DNA of 64,000 nucleotides from Salipiger thiooxidans (GTDB lineage Bacteria; Pseudomonadota; Alphaproteobacteria; Rhodobacterales; Rhodobacteraceae): NCBI RefSeq assembly GCF_900102075.1, contig NZ_FNAV01000007.1, positions 186,001 to 250,000 of the forward strand, read 5' to 3'. Shown piece by piece: positions 24,662 to 33,691 of this stretch (position 1 is its first letter; each line of letters starts with the position of its first letter). The notes under the pieces were generated by a model. It saw only the letters and a program-made list of their open reading frames with translations, ran no database searches and was not told where the DNA came from. The position numbers and the translations under genes were made by a program.

Positions 24662-25616
24662 TTCGCGCGACCACGCCGAATGCTCCTCGCGCCCCTGTCT
24701 TGCGGAACGCTGCCGCGGGGCCCGAGCAGGGCGTCTTTCACAGGGTCGGAGAAGATACACCGGGGGGAAGGTCCGAGCGGCCCGCCCCGGACAACGCATC
24801 TGGTGTTGGTCCGGTCATCTCTCCCTCGCGCCTGTTCGGCAGTGCGGGCGCGCGCTGCGGAAAACGTTTCGGATGGCATCGTCATGCAGCTGTGCGTTGA
24901 CACCTCCACGGTGACCGTCATCGCCACCTCGATCCGCTCGGCCTGGTCGCACCACAGGCGCGGCGCGGTCGAGGTTGGACTCCTCAGGGCCCGGGCGCCC
25001 TGCCTGGCGGTAAGAGCGGTCTTCGGCGTCATCACCGCGACCTCGCTGAAGTCGGACACGCTGATGCTCGTCTCCGGGACGCTGGCTGCGGTGACGGGCC
25101 TCTGCATGCTGTTCGGAAACCCGAACTGGCGCCTCGCGGGCGAGCATCCCGGTCCGGTGGTCCATGTGCCGTACTCCGGAGCGCCGCAGAAGATCGCCAC
25201 GACGGACGGAGGGATGATCGGCCCGATGACGGACGGGGCCGCGGTGACCGCTCCCGCGTATTGCACCGGCTAGCCCGCCTTGCGCTTCGTCGGACGAGCG
25301 TGTTCGAGACCGCGGCGGCATCTGCCATGGCCGAGCCCGGTCGGCGGCAACGAAGGAAAGGATCGGGGCCCCGCCGATCAGGTGGGCAAGGACGCGCCGC
25401 CCATGAGCCGGGCGGCCGAGCCGATCAGGATCGGCGGTGCCGTCATTTTGGCCCCATTCATCAGGTCCGAGGGTTTCCGGGACCGGCGTGTGGCCAAGCG
25501 TGTCGTATTTCTAATTGAACGATGTGCTATAAATGCAAAGCCAACTCGGCCGGGCTGTCGCCGGAAAATTCTGCGTGTTTTTTGACCGGAAAACCTATCC
25601 GTGACGATTATAAGCG
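24662..25616. other. Degenerate region, no intact gene
   Basis: About 950 bases with open frames on both strands but no full domain. A minus-strand stretch at about 25180-25255 reads SVIGPIIPPSVVAIFCGA, which resembles a TRAP transporter large-permease helix and may be a remnant of one. From about 25500 to 25616 the DNA is AT-richer and probably carried the promoter of the TetR gene that follows. Confidence 0.35.
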
Positions 25617-26002
25617 ATGACAAAAGGCAAATCGCCGCACGGACGCGCCGCAGCGATCGGTTTGACCATGGGTCAGGTGGTCTCGGCGGCGGTCGCCCAG
25701 ATCGACGAAAAGGGTCTCGCGGCCTTCTGCCTGCGCGCGCTGGCGCGCAATCTGGGGTCTCGCCGGCGGTCGTCTACTGGCATGTGGGCGGCGCAAAGGA
25801 AGATCGCTTCGCCGAGCGTGTTGCGCAGATTGATCCCGAACTCCGTCCCCTGACGGCGGCAGCCCTGCCGGGCATCCCCAACCGGATCTTCGTGCTGCGC
25901 TGGCAGAACGGCGCGGACGTCTCCTGCGGCGAAAGCTCCGAGCGTCTTCTCGATCTGCTGGTCGAGGGGCTCAAGGCGCGCGCCCCCGCCAAGCCCTCCT
26001 GA
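25617..26002 (+). pseudogene. TetR-family regulator, frameshifted
   Basis: ATG 25617 begins an N-terminal HTH in one frame (LTMGQVVSAAVAQIDEKG, LRALARNLG) and the continuation VSPAVVYWHVGGAKEDRFAE lies in another frame, so about one base has been lost near 25756. The ligand domain is also too short: the whole reading is about 128 codons instead of about 200, with DLLVEGLKARAPAKPS at the end. The product would not be functional. It probably once controlled the RidA/oxidoreductase genes that follow. Confidence 0.7.
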
Positions 26003-26041
26003 TCCCTCACAATCCGCCTTCAGAACGACAAGGAACCTCTG

Positions 26042-26374
26042 ATGAACCTCCCCTCATCCAAGACCCGCCGCACCGATAGCACCCTGTCCCTCTCCGGTGA
26101 GATCGGCCTGGCCGCCGACGGCACCGTGCCCGCGGGTATCGAGGCGCAGCCCCGCAATACCTTCGACCGAAACAAGGCGACGCTCGAGTCCGAGGGCCCG
26201 ACGCTTGCAAGCGTGGTTTCGGCGACCTGCCACCTGGCCGACGTCAGCGATTTCGCCGGGTTCAACCGCGTCTACACGGAATTCTTCTCGGATCCGCTGC
26301 CGCTGCGTACCACCGTTCAGAGCGGCCTGACGATCGACGCGAAGGTCGAGATCACCGTCATCGCAGAGGCGTGA
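26042..26374 (+). CDS. RidA/YjgF family protein
   Basis: A 110-residue protein with AGGAA before ATG 26042. RidA features are LSLSGEIGLAADGTVPAGIEAQ, LASVVSATCHLADVSDFAGF, and the conserved Arg in RTTVQSGLTIDAKVEITVIA. RidA proteins hydrolyse reactive enamine/imine intermediates made by PLP enzymes and flavin amino-acid oxidases. The FAD-dependent amino-acid oxidoreductase gene next to it fits that link, but that gene is broken. A few residues are shorter than in the standard protein near the N-terminus, so activity is likely but not certain. Confidence 0.75.
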   Translation: MNLPSSKTRRTDSTLSLSGEIGLAADGTVPAGIEAQPRNTFDRNKATLESEGPTLASVVSATCHLADVSDFAGFNRVYTEFFSDPLPLRTTVQSGLTIDAKVEITVIAEA

Positions 26375-26489
26375 CGCCAGCTCGTGGTGCGCCGTCAGCA
26401 GGGCACCACCATGCTCCGGCCCACCCGGAGCCTTCGGCACTACCTCTTACTGGGGTATCGCCAGACCCCTGAATTTTTCGGAGTTTCCC

Positions 26490-27724
26490 ATGGCCGACTT
26501 TCTCGTTCTTGGTGCCGGCATGGTCGGCGTATCCACCGCGCTTGCTCTGCAGGAGCAGGGCCACGCGGTCACCCTCGTCGACCGAAAGGCGCCGGGGCGC
26601 GAAACCTCCTTCGGCAATGCCGGGATCATCCAGGCCGAGGCGGCCGAACCCTACGCGCTGCCCCGCGATCCCCTGACGCTGCTGCGCTTCGCGCTTGGCG
26701 GGACCAACGACGTGACCTGGTCGATGGGCGGCGTGACCGAGATGCTGCCCGCGCTGTGGCGCTATTTCCTCAACTCCACGCCCGCCCGCCACGCCGAGAT
26801 CTCGCGCACCTACGTGAAGCTGACCGAGCGCTCGACACGGGATCACAGGCCGCTGATCGAGGCCGCGGGGATGGAGAACCTGATCGCGCGCGATGGCATG
26901 GGTCTCCTCTACCGCGACCGTGCCGCCTATGAAGACGCCGTCGCAGATGCCGAACGTGTGGGCCGGACCTACGGCACCGCTTCCGAGCCGTCGACGGTGC
27001 CGACTATGCACGTGAGGATCCGGCTTTGCTCAAGGCGCCCGCCGGGGTGATCCACTGGCTCGACAGCTGGAGCTGCGCCTCGCCCGGTGGGCTGACGGCG
27101 GGTTATGCCGAGCTTCTCGTCCGACGTGGCGGACGGCTGCTGACCGGCGACGCGGCGAGCCTGCGGCAGGCGGACAAGGGCTGGCAAGTCGACACTGTGG
27201 AAGGCCTCGTGAGCGCCGAGCAGGCCGTCATCGCCCTTGGTCCGTGGTCTCCGCGCCTGCTGTCGCGGTTCGGCTACCGCATTCCGATGGTCTACAAGCG
27301 CGGCTACCACGGCCATTTCAAGGCGCCGCGCCCGCCCGTGCGGCCCTTCCTGGACGTCGCCAACGGCATCGTCGTCGCGCCGATGACCAGCGGGCTGCGT
27401 CTTGCCACCGGTGCCGCGCTGGTGACACGAGAGAGCGCCCCCGACACACGCCAGCTCGAGCGCGGCAAGGACGGGATTTCCGACCTGATCGAGATCGGCG
27501 CGCGGGTGGATGAGCCGCAATGGTCCGGTGCGCGGCCCTGCCTGCCCGACATGCTCCCGCTCGTGGGGGCCGCGCCGCGTCATGCGGGGCTCTGGATGAA
27601 TTTCGGCCACGGCCATCAGGGCTTTACCCTCGGGCCGACCACCGGCGCCCTGCTTGCGCAGATGGTCGCGGGGCAGCCGGAAGACGGGTTCGGCGCCCTT
27701 CTGCCAGCGAAGCGGGTGGCGTGA
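26490..27724 (+). pseudogene. D-amino-acid dehydrogenase-like FAD oxidoreductase, frameshifted
   Basis: The first 160 codons from ATG 26490 read FLVLGAGMVGVSTALALQEQ (FAD-binding GxGxxG) and TSFGNAGIIQAEAAEPYALP in one frame. After about 26970 the homology continues in another frame from about 27010: HWLDSWSCASPGGLTAGYAE, AVIALGPWSPRLL, MNFGHGHQGFTLGPTTGALL, to the stop at 27724. Both halves are well preserved, and total length fits the DadA family (about 410 residues), so a single recent frameshift (or small deletion) broke the gene. A sequencing error would give the same picture. Confidence 0.75.
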
Positions 27725-27779
27725 TGAGCGTCCACTCCGACACCCTAGCCGCCGAGTTGGCCTCTGCTGAAGGCATCTG

Positions 27780-27885
27780 ACGCGCCCGCACCCCGCGAAG
27801 CGCGGCGGCCCTCGTCCATGCCGCGCAGGAACGCCTTGGCCTCACGCCCGACATGACGACGCTGGGCAAGATCTTCGGCGGGCGT
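27780..27885 (+). pseudogene. Class III aminotransferase fragment
   Basis: The plus frame contains ERLGLTPDMTTLGKIFGG, which is the PLP-lysine segment of glutamate-1-semialdehyde-type aminotransferases (TTLGK holds the Schiff-base Lys). Nothing before or after it matches the family, so this is a leftover of a deleted gene. Confidence 0.5.
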
Positions 27886-27947
27886 GCTCTTTCTGCTGGT
27901 CAGCCTGCCGTTCTTCCGGCTGTCCCGCGTGCGGCGCGGACCGCGCT

Positions 27948-28330
27948 TTACCTGCGCACCGTCGCCGCCGTGCCGGGGATTGCCGTGGCATCGCCGCAGC
28001 CCGGCCCGCCGATCCGCTTCGAGCCGCTTTCGCCGCTGCTGGCCGCCGTTCTGGCGGGCGCCTGCTGCGCCGTGGGGCTGATCGCGCTGTTCCCCCATGG
28101 CGCCCGGGCCAGTGCCGGGCGGAGCGAGTCTGTCGTCCGGTCGAAGAGCCGGGGGCCAAGCGCATCCTCGAGCTTGAGAATGCGCCGCATGAGCGCCGGT
28201 TGCGACAGCGCGAGATGCCGCGCGGTGGCCCGAAGGCGCCGGTTTCGAACAGCGCCAGAAAGGCCTCGAGAGCGACGAAATCGAAACTGGTGTCAACGGC
28301 GAAGCAAAACCAGCCACAGGGCGCAACGAT
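27948..28330 (-). pseudogene. LysR-type regulator N-terminal fragment
   Basis: On the minus strand FDFVALEAFLALFETGAFG and, in another frame, MRRILKLEDALGPRLFDRTT give the HTH of a LysR regulator with a frameshift between them. The effector domain is absent. The rest of the 27.7-28.5 kb gap shows no gene. Confidence 0.6.
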
Positions 28331-28503
28331 CGGGGGACATGCCGCCAGGGTCGGGATCCCGCGGCGTCGGGACCGGCGAACTTGGGATCCCTGCAATCCC
28401 GCCGGACCCGCACGGGAATGCTGGACAGCGAGCCTCGTCGCGGCTTAGCATCTTAAAGTTGATAGACGAACCCATTGAGTCACGCTTTCTCATAGGTGGT
28501 CCC

Positions 28504-30153
28504 ATGCGATTGATGTCCGGCATTCTTGCAACCTTCTGCATCGCGGGCGGCGTGGCTGCCGCGGAAGATCCTCCGATAGACCCCACGGCCGACCAGGGCT
28601 GGTCTGCGGACATCCGCGAGCTCTTCTACCATGCGCCACAGGGGTCGCAGATGATCCCGGCGCCGTTCTTCCTCGCGCTTGAACGTGCCGACGGGCAGGG
28701 GCCGTTTTCCGACCCAGAGTATCTCGCAAGCTTCGGGTTCCTGCCCGCCGATGCCGCCTCCGAGGTGAACCCGCGCACGCTGCCGGTGGGCTTTGCGCTC
28801 GATCCGCAGACCCAGCAGGTCGGGCTGACCTGTGCCGCCTGCCACACTGCCGACGCCACCGTCGAGGGCCGCACGCTGCGGATCGAGGGGGCGCCGTCGC
28901 ATCTCGACTTCGACACCTTCTACGCCGCGCTCAACCTCTCGGTGCAGCTCTCGCGTCCCGCCCCGCTGGGGGTGCCGGGACGGTTCGAGCGGCTCGCCGC
29001 CGCGCTCGGCAAGACCGATCCGGCCGAGGTCCAGCAGCTTGGCGGGCAGTTCACCGGTTTCGCAGCCCAGCTTGGCGGTGACGCGCAGTTGCGGCGGCCC
29101 GTCCTACCCTCGGGGCCCGGGCGGGTCGATGCGCTGACCCAGATCGTCAACGCGCTGGCGGTGCGGGATCAGATGATCCCCGCCAACCTCTACCCGGTCG
29201 CCTCGCCCACGAGCTACCCGGCGCTCTGGCTCACGCCGCATCTCGAGTTCGTGCAGTGGAACCCGATCGCGGCGAGCCCCATCGCGCGCAATGGCGGGCA
29301 GGTGCTGGGCGTCTTCGGCCACGGCAACCTGCGCGCCGATGCGGGGGCCGCGGCCTTTGCCTCGACGATCCGGCTCGACGACCTCGCCGCACTCGAGGAA
29401 TGGCTCAAGGATCTCGCCCCGCCCAAGTGGGACGAAGAGGTCATGGGGGCGCTCGACCAGGTGCTTGTGACGGAGGGCGAGACGCTCTTCGAGGCAAACT
29501 GCAAGGGCTGTCACGGGATGTATCCCTATGACCGCACCGCTCCTGCCGCGAACATCATGGGCAAGACCTTCATCAAGATCACGCCGGTGGGCTATAGGGC
29601 CGTCGGCACCGATCCGGCCTACGTCGAGAACCTGCTCGGCCGGATGATCTTCACCAACCCGGTCACCTCCGCGCTCTTCGACGGCGCGCCGCTCGTGCCC
29701 GCCATCAGGTTCTTCGGCGGCACGGTGCAGGCGGTGCTGCGTCGCTCGATGACCGACGCGGGCAAGACCGAGGAGGAGCAGCTCGCGCTTCACGGCTTCC
29801 GCTTCCATCTCGACGAGGCTGGCAACCTGGTGCCCGACGGGCCCGAGCATCCGGACCGGCTCAAGGCCGGGCCGCTGGCGGGGATCTGGGCCACGGGCCC
29901 CTACCTGCACAATGGCTCGGTGCCCACGGTCTACGAGCTGCTCTCCCCGCCCGAGGAGCGGCGCGCGGTGTTCTGGACCGGCGGGCACGAGCTTGACCTC
30001 ATGCGCCTCGGCTACCAGTCCGGTGACGTGCCCGGCCGTTTCCGCTTCGACACCTCGCTGCGTGGCAACGGCAACCAGGGCCACGCCTTCCCGCCCGAGG
30101 GCCTGTCGCACGACCAGCGCATGGCGATCATCGAATACCTCAAGACGAAGTGA
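28504..30153 (+). CDS. Exported di-haem cytochrome c, peroxidase/RoxA-like
   Basis: A 549-residue protein with a signal peptide ending at VAAAE. Two haem c sites are present: CAACH at residue 110 and CKGCH at 333. The C-terminal GIWATGPYLHNGSVPTVYEL and RRAVFWTGGHELDLMRLGY belong to the large di-haem peroxidase group that includes the rubber oxygenase RoxA and many uncharacterised relatives; bacterial cytochrome c peroxidases proper are about 330-350 residues. It would act in the periplasm as an oxygenase or peroxidase. The next gene, a P450, starts 9 bases after its stop. Confidence 0.85.
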   Translation: MRLMSGILATFCIAGGVAAAEDPPIDPTADQGWSADIRELFYHAPQGSQMIPAPFFLALERADGQGPFSDPEYLASFGFLPADAASEVNPRTLPVGFALDPQTQQVGLTCAACHTADATVEGRTLRIEGAPSHLDFDTFYAALNLSVQLSRPAPLGVPGRFERLAAALGKTDPAEVQQLGGQFTGFAAQLGGDAQLRRPVLPSGPGRVDALTQIVNALAVRDQMIPANLYPVASPTSYPALWLTPHLEFVQWNPIAASPIARNGGQVLGVFGHGNLRADAGAAAFASTIRLDDLAALEEWLKDLAPPKWDEEVMGALDQVLVTEGETLFEANCKGCHGMYPYDRTAPAANIMGKTFIKITPVGYRAVGTDPAYVENLLGRMIFTNPVTSALFDGAPLVPAIRFFGGTVQAVLRRSMTDAGKTEEEQLALHGFRFHLDEAGNLVPDGPEHPDRLKAGPLAGIWATGPYLHNGSVPTVYELLSPPEERRAVFWTGGHELDLMRLGYQSGDVPGRFRFDTSLRGNGNQGHAFPPEGLSHDQRMAIIEYLKTK

Positions 30154-30161
30154 GCCGCGCC

Positions 30162-31397
30162 ATGAGCTATCTCGCGAAGATCGAAACCCTGCCCGAGGGC
30201 GCGCGCTGGCCTCAGCTGCGCGACTGGATGAAGACGGAGCCGCTGCCGCTTTTTGCCGAGCTGCGCGCCCACCGCCCGGTGCTGGTCCTGCCCGAGCTGA
30301 CGCTGGTGACCCGGCATTCGGACTGCGTCGACATCCTTGCCCGGCACGACCTCTACAGCGTCGCGCCCTATGCGCCGAAGCAGGGCAGCTACTGGATGGC
30401 GCAGGACGACACCGCCCGGCACTGGCGCGAGAAGTCGATCATGCGCGCGCTGCTCGACCGCGAGCGCATCCCCGAGATGCGCGCCTGGGCCGAGGCCGAG
30501 GCGACGCGGCTTCTCAGCGAAAGCTGCGACGCGGTGGACGCGGTGAGGACGCTCACGCGCGGTGTGCCCATCGCCTTCGTCCAGCACTGGTTCGGCTTCG
30601 AGGACGCCGACCCCGAGGCGCTGCTGAAATGGTCCTACTGGAACCAGATGGATGCGTTCTGGAACCAGCCTTTCGATGCGCCGGCCTTCGCCACGGCGGA
30701 CGAGATCGTGGCCAGCCGCGAGGCCTCGAACGACGAGATGCGGGGCTATCTGGTGGGGCTCTTCCAGAAGAAGGGCGGCCAGTTGCAGGCGGGCGGGGCG
30801 CCGACCGACATGATCTCTCGGCTCATCGTGATGGCACGGGCCGGGGTGCTGGAGTTCAACGCCGAGCTTGCGGTGCTCAACGCGGGCGGGCTGCTGATCG
30901 GGGCGGTCGAGACCACCTCTCACGCGGCGGTGAACGCGGCCCGGGTGATCTGCGAGGATCCGGTCCGGCTGGAGGCCGCCCGCGCGGCGGCACGCTCGGG
31001 GGATGAGCGGGCCTTCGACGGTTTCGTCTTCGAGGCGCTGCGCTTCCGGCCCGCCTTCCCCTATTTCTTCCGCATCGCCGAAGACGACACCGCGCTTGCC
31101 CGGGGCACCGACCACGAGACGGCGATCCCCAGGGGCGCCATGGTGCTGGCGGTGACGCATTCCGCGATGTTCGACCCCACGGCAGTCTCCGCGCCCGAGA
31201 CCTTCGACCCCAGGCGGCGGCTTCAGGACACCTTCACCTTCGGCTACGGGGTGCACGAATGCCTCGGCCGCGCGGTGGGGGCGGCGCTGATCCCGGCCAT
31301 CGTGAAGGTGCTGCTGCTCGACGCGACTCGCAGCCCCTGCGACGTCGACTACCGCAACGGCCCGGTGCCCGAGGCGTGGCGCTGGCAGCCGGTCTGA
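30162..31397 (+). CDS. Cytochrome P450
   Basis: A 411-residue soluble P450 from ATG 30162; an in-frame GTG at 30150 overlaps the previous stop. The haem loop is FTFGYGVHECLGRAVG with Cys367. The I-helix is GGLLIGAVETTSHAA, where the usual acidic/Thr pair is Glu-Thr-Thr, and the K-helix ExxR is in FEALRFRPAFPYFF. No redox partner is adjacent. Its pairing with an exported di-haem oxygenase-like cytochrome suggests two successive oxidations of one hydrophobic compound, but substrate is unknown. Confidence 0.88.
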   Translation: MSYLAKIETLPEGARWPQLRDWMKTEPLPLFAELRAHRPVLVLPELTLVTRHSDCVDILARHDLYSVAPYAPKQGSYWMAQDDTARHWREKSIMRALLDRERIPEMRAWAEAEATRLLSESCDAVDAVRTLTRGVPIAFVQHWFGFEDADPEALLKWSYWNQMDAFWNQPFDAPAFATADEIVASREASNDEMRGYLVGLFQKKGGQLQAGGAPTDMISRLIVMARAGVLEFNAELAVLNAGGLLIGAVETTSHAAVNAARVICEDPVRLEAARAAARSGDERAFDGFVFEALRFRPAFPYFFRIAEDDTALARGTDHETAIPRGAMVLAVTHSAMFDPTAVSAPETFDPRRRLQDTFTFGYGVHECLGRAVGAALIPAIVKVLLLDATRSPCDVDYRNGPVPEAWRWQPV

Positions 31398-31400
31398 GCG

Positions 31401-31425
31401 GCGCCCCGGACACGGCCCGGGGCGC
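31401..31425 (+). terminator. Hairpin after the P450 gene
   Basis: GCGCCCCGG and CCGGGGCGC form a perfect 9-bp stem with a 7-base loop three bases after the P450 stop. The RraA-like remnant converges on it from the other strand. T-run is absent. Confidence 0.5.
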
Positions 31426-31467
31426 ACTTGCCGGGAGGGGTCACCCGTCCCGGCGGACGTGGCGCGC

Positions 31468-31890
31468 TCAGCGCCCGGTCTTCTCGCGCCAGGCTTCGAA
31501 CTTCTTCTGGTTCTCGTCCTTGGTGCAGGGGTAGAGCCCGATGATCGGCGTCCCGGCCAGCACCTCCTCGAGCACGAAGTCCTCGAAGGCCTCCATGCCG
31601 GCGCAGACCACGGCGATCTCGTCCGCCAGATGCGCGGGGATCACCATCACACTGTCACGGTCGCCCACCAGCACGTCGCCGGGGAACACCGCCACGCCGC
31701 CGCACCCGATCGGCAGGTTGATGTCGAGCGCCTCGTGCTTGGTGAGGTTGATGGGCGCCGAGGGTCCGGCGTAGAAGGCGGGCATGTCGAGTTCGCCGAT
31801 CCCCTCGGCGTCGCGGAAGCCGCCGTCCGAAACCACGCCCGCGCAGCCCCGCACCGCCATGCATTGCCACCGCCGCATCCCCGCCGCCAT
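31468..31890 (-). pseudogene. 5'-truncated RraA-like / HMG aldolase-family protein
   Basis: The visible frame (up to 140 codons) carries RGCAGVVSDGGFRDAEGIGE, PSAPINLTKHEALDINLPIG and VFPGDVLVGDRDSVMVIPAH, typical of the central and C-terminal part of RraA-like aldolases. The family has about 220-250 residues; the N-terminal third is missing and the sequence upstream of about 31870 is unrelated. It is probably not functional. Confidence 0.65.
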
Positions 31891-31947
31891 CCGCGCCCGT
31901 TACCCCGCCTATTTCTGACCCCGTGCGCCGCCGCGTGGGCCGTGCGC

Positions 31948-33150
31948 TTATCCCGGCAAGTCGCCGTAGGCGAAGAGGTTGGGAAAGAGCCGTTCGCGGT
32001 AATCCAGCGGGAAGGCCAGCCGCACCGGGGTCTTCGGCGAGGCGGATCTCAGGAAGCCCGCCGCGGTGAGCTTGCTCAGCGTGTTGCGCGCCGTGCGCTC
32101 CGAGGTCTTGAGCACCATCTGCGCCTCGCCCCGCTCGAGCGCCCCGTGCCGCAGCACCGCCGAGATCAGCTCGGGTGCGCGCTTGTCCTCGACCGTGTCC
32201 TCGACGAGCCGCCTGTAGCGCCGCTCCAGCCCCCCGAGGTCGAAGAGCCTGGCCGAGAAGGTGATCTGGTCGAGCGTGACCTCGAGAAACCAGTCGCAGA
32301 AGGTCTTCAGCGCGGCCTCGGAGAGATTGCCGCGCCCGTCCCGGTCGCCGCGCCGCGGGCTGTCGGCAAGGTCCATCATCCGCTTGTACTCGCCCGGGTC
32401 CGAGAGCCCCCGCGCCAGCCCGCGCGACACCGACCAGAGCCCATGCCCGCCGATCCCCGCGGTCAGCGCCATGGCGTGCGACATCAGGCGGCTGACCCGC
32501 CCGTTGCCGTCGGGGAACGGGTGGATGTAGTTCAGCCGGTGATGCGCCGAGGCGATGGCGATGATCCTGCCGCTCGAGGACCGGGCGGCGATCTGGAAGC
32601 GCTTGTCGAAATGCTCCATGAAGGCCGCAACCCGCGACGAGGACGGCGGCAGGTGCCGTCCGACGGCCACCTCCTTGTCGCCCTCCTGCCGCAGGCGGCC
32701 GGGCACGATGGGCTCCTGGCTGCCGTCCGGCAGTTCGATCACCCGGAACTCGTCCGGCATCTCGTCGTAGAAGGTCTTGTGCACCCAGATCAGGAAGTCG
32801 ACCGACGTCGGCCGCGGCAGGGTGCCGGCCCGGTGCATCTCGTCTATCTCGCGCTGCACGATCACATGCGCGCGCGCCTCGAGCGCCAGGGGGCGCGTCT
32901 CGTCCTCGAGCTCGGCGCCGGCGAGCGCCCGCTCGATGTCGCGCGGCCGCGTGTTGTGGCCCTCGATCAGGTTGGAGTAGTAGCAGTTCATCACCCGCAC
33001 GAGATCCGCGAGCTCGGCGGCGCTGTCGGGATGCAGCCCCTGTCCCAGCAGCGTGGCTTCGCGCTGGATGTCGATTGAGAGATCGGCCAGCGTGGCAGGG
33101 ATGTGCTCCTCGAAGAAGCAGGGTTCGATCCGGCCCGGCGTTTCCAGCAT
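31948..33150 (-). CDS. Fic-domain protein with C-terminal winged HTH
   Basis: A 400-residue protein. The Fic motif HPFPDGNGRVSR at residues 210-221 is complete, so it should transfer AMP (or another nucleotide) to a hydroxyl side chain. The inhibitory helix motif SNLIEG (Ser59, Glu63) sits N-terminal to the Fic core, making this a class II, self-inhibited enzyme. The C-terminal 80 residues (LERGEAQMVLKTSERTARNT, LSKLTAAGFLR) look like a winged HTH. The arrangement is typical of stand-alone regulatory Fic proteins; no antitoxin gene is adjacent. Three octamers and a good promoter upstream suggest autoregulation. Confidence 0.9.
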   Translation of the reverse strand: MLETPGRIEPCFFEEHIPATLADLSIDIQREATLLGQGLHPDSAAELADLVRVMNCYYSNLIEGHNTRPRDIERALAGAELEDETRPLALEARAHVIVQREIDEMHRAGTLPRPTSVDFLIWVHKTFYDEMPDEFRVIELPDGSQEPIVPGRLRQEGDKEVAVGRHLPPSSSRVAAFMEHFDKRFQIAARSSSGRIIAIASAHHRLNYIHPFPDGNGRVSRLMSHAMALTAGIGGHGLWSVSRGLARGLSDPGEYKRMMDLADSPRRGDRDGRGNLSEAALKTFCDWFLEVTLDQITFSARLFDLGGLERRYRRLVEDTVEDKRAPELISAVLRHGALERGEAQMVLKTSERTARNTLSKLTAAGFLRSASPKTPVRLAFPLDYRERLFPNLFAYGDLPG

Positions 33151-33152
33151 TC

Positions 33153-33239
33153 TTGCCGATCCTGAAGGTGGGTGAAGCCCATACTTTATAGAGCATTAGT
33201 CCCCATCGGTGCAAGCTTTTGCCGATGTTCCTTGCCGAT
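33153..33239 (-). promoter_or_regulatory. Fic gene promoter with three ATCGGCAA octamers
   Basis: On the minus strand TTGCAC (33209-33214), an 18-base spacer, and TATAAA (33185-33190) form a good sigma-70-type promoter about 35 bases before the ATG. ATCGGCAA occurs three times in the same orientation: 33232-33239 and 33219-33226 (13 bases apart, just upstream of -35) and 33153-33160 (next to the start codon). The Fic protein's own HTH is a candidate binder. Confidence 0.6.
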
Positions 33240-33691
33240 GTTCGCGGCGGGCTGGGCGCGGTGCGTTCATCCGGCGAAAGCGGCGGGGCGGGGACAGGCG
33301 CACGGGGGCTGCAGTTACGCGGAGAAACTGCAGCTCGACATGGTGACCAAGCGCGACGCCGCCTCAGCCTCGGGCGGAGACCTTGCCGCGCGCGATGATG
33401 TGCTCCATCAGAGCGGTGACGTGCGACGTCAGCCGCGCGACAGCGCCCCCGGTGTTCCTGTTGAGCACGAGACCGCGCATGTTCGTCGGCAGCGAGGCGC
33501 GACAAACCGTGGCGTATGATCTGATCGGGTGGATCAGGTCACACACACGTGTCTTCGTCAAATACAGCGGCAGATGGTCAAACAATCGTGCGCGGGGCTG
33601 GGGCGCCCGCCCATCGGGCAACGGAGCCCTGGCGGACTGATCCCGGAGCTGATCCCGGAGCGCCATCCTCGCTGCCGTCCGGGCGGCGGGG
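33240..33691. other. Intergenic stretch without a recognisable gene
   Basis: A minus-strand frame of 100 codons ending at 33364 shows no known domain. A 12-base direct repeat CTGATCCCGGAG occurs twice in tandem near 33635-33660, after the LacI stop. Nothing else is visible. Confidence 0.4.

Noticed and set aside
24430-25266. Minus-strand frame of 278 codons with a TRAP-permease-like motif
   Set aside because: Only about 20 residues resemble a TRAP permease helix; the rest is out of frame or unrelated and contains the AraC remnant in another frame, so no gene is called.
31655-33505. Minus-strand frame of over 600 codons overlapping Fic
   Set aside because: The Fic protein in the neighbouring frame has all catalytic and inhibitory motifs; this one is Arg/Ala/Pro-rich shadow sequence.
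33364-33666. Minus-strand frame of 100 codons downstream of the LacI gene
   Set aside because: No domain recognised, and the sequence contains a tandem 12-base repeat; coding potential is not supported.
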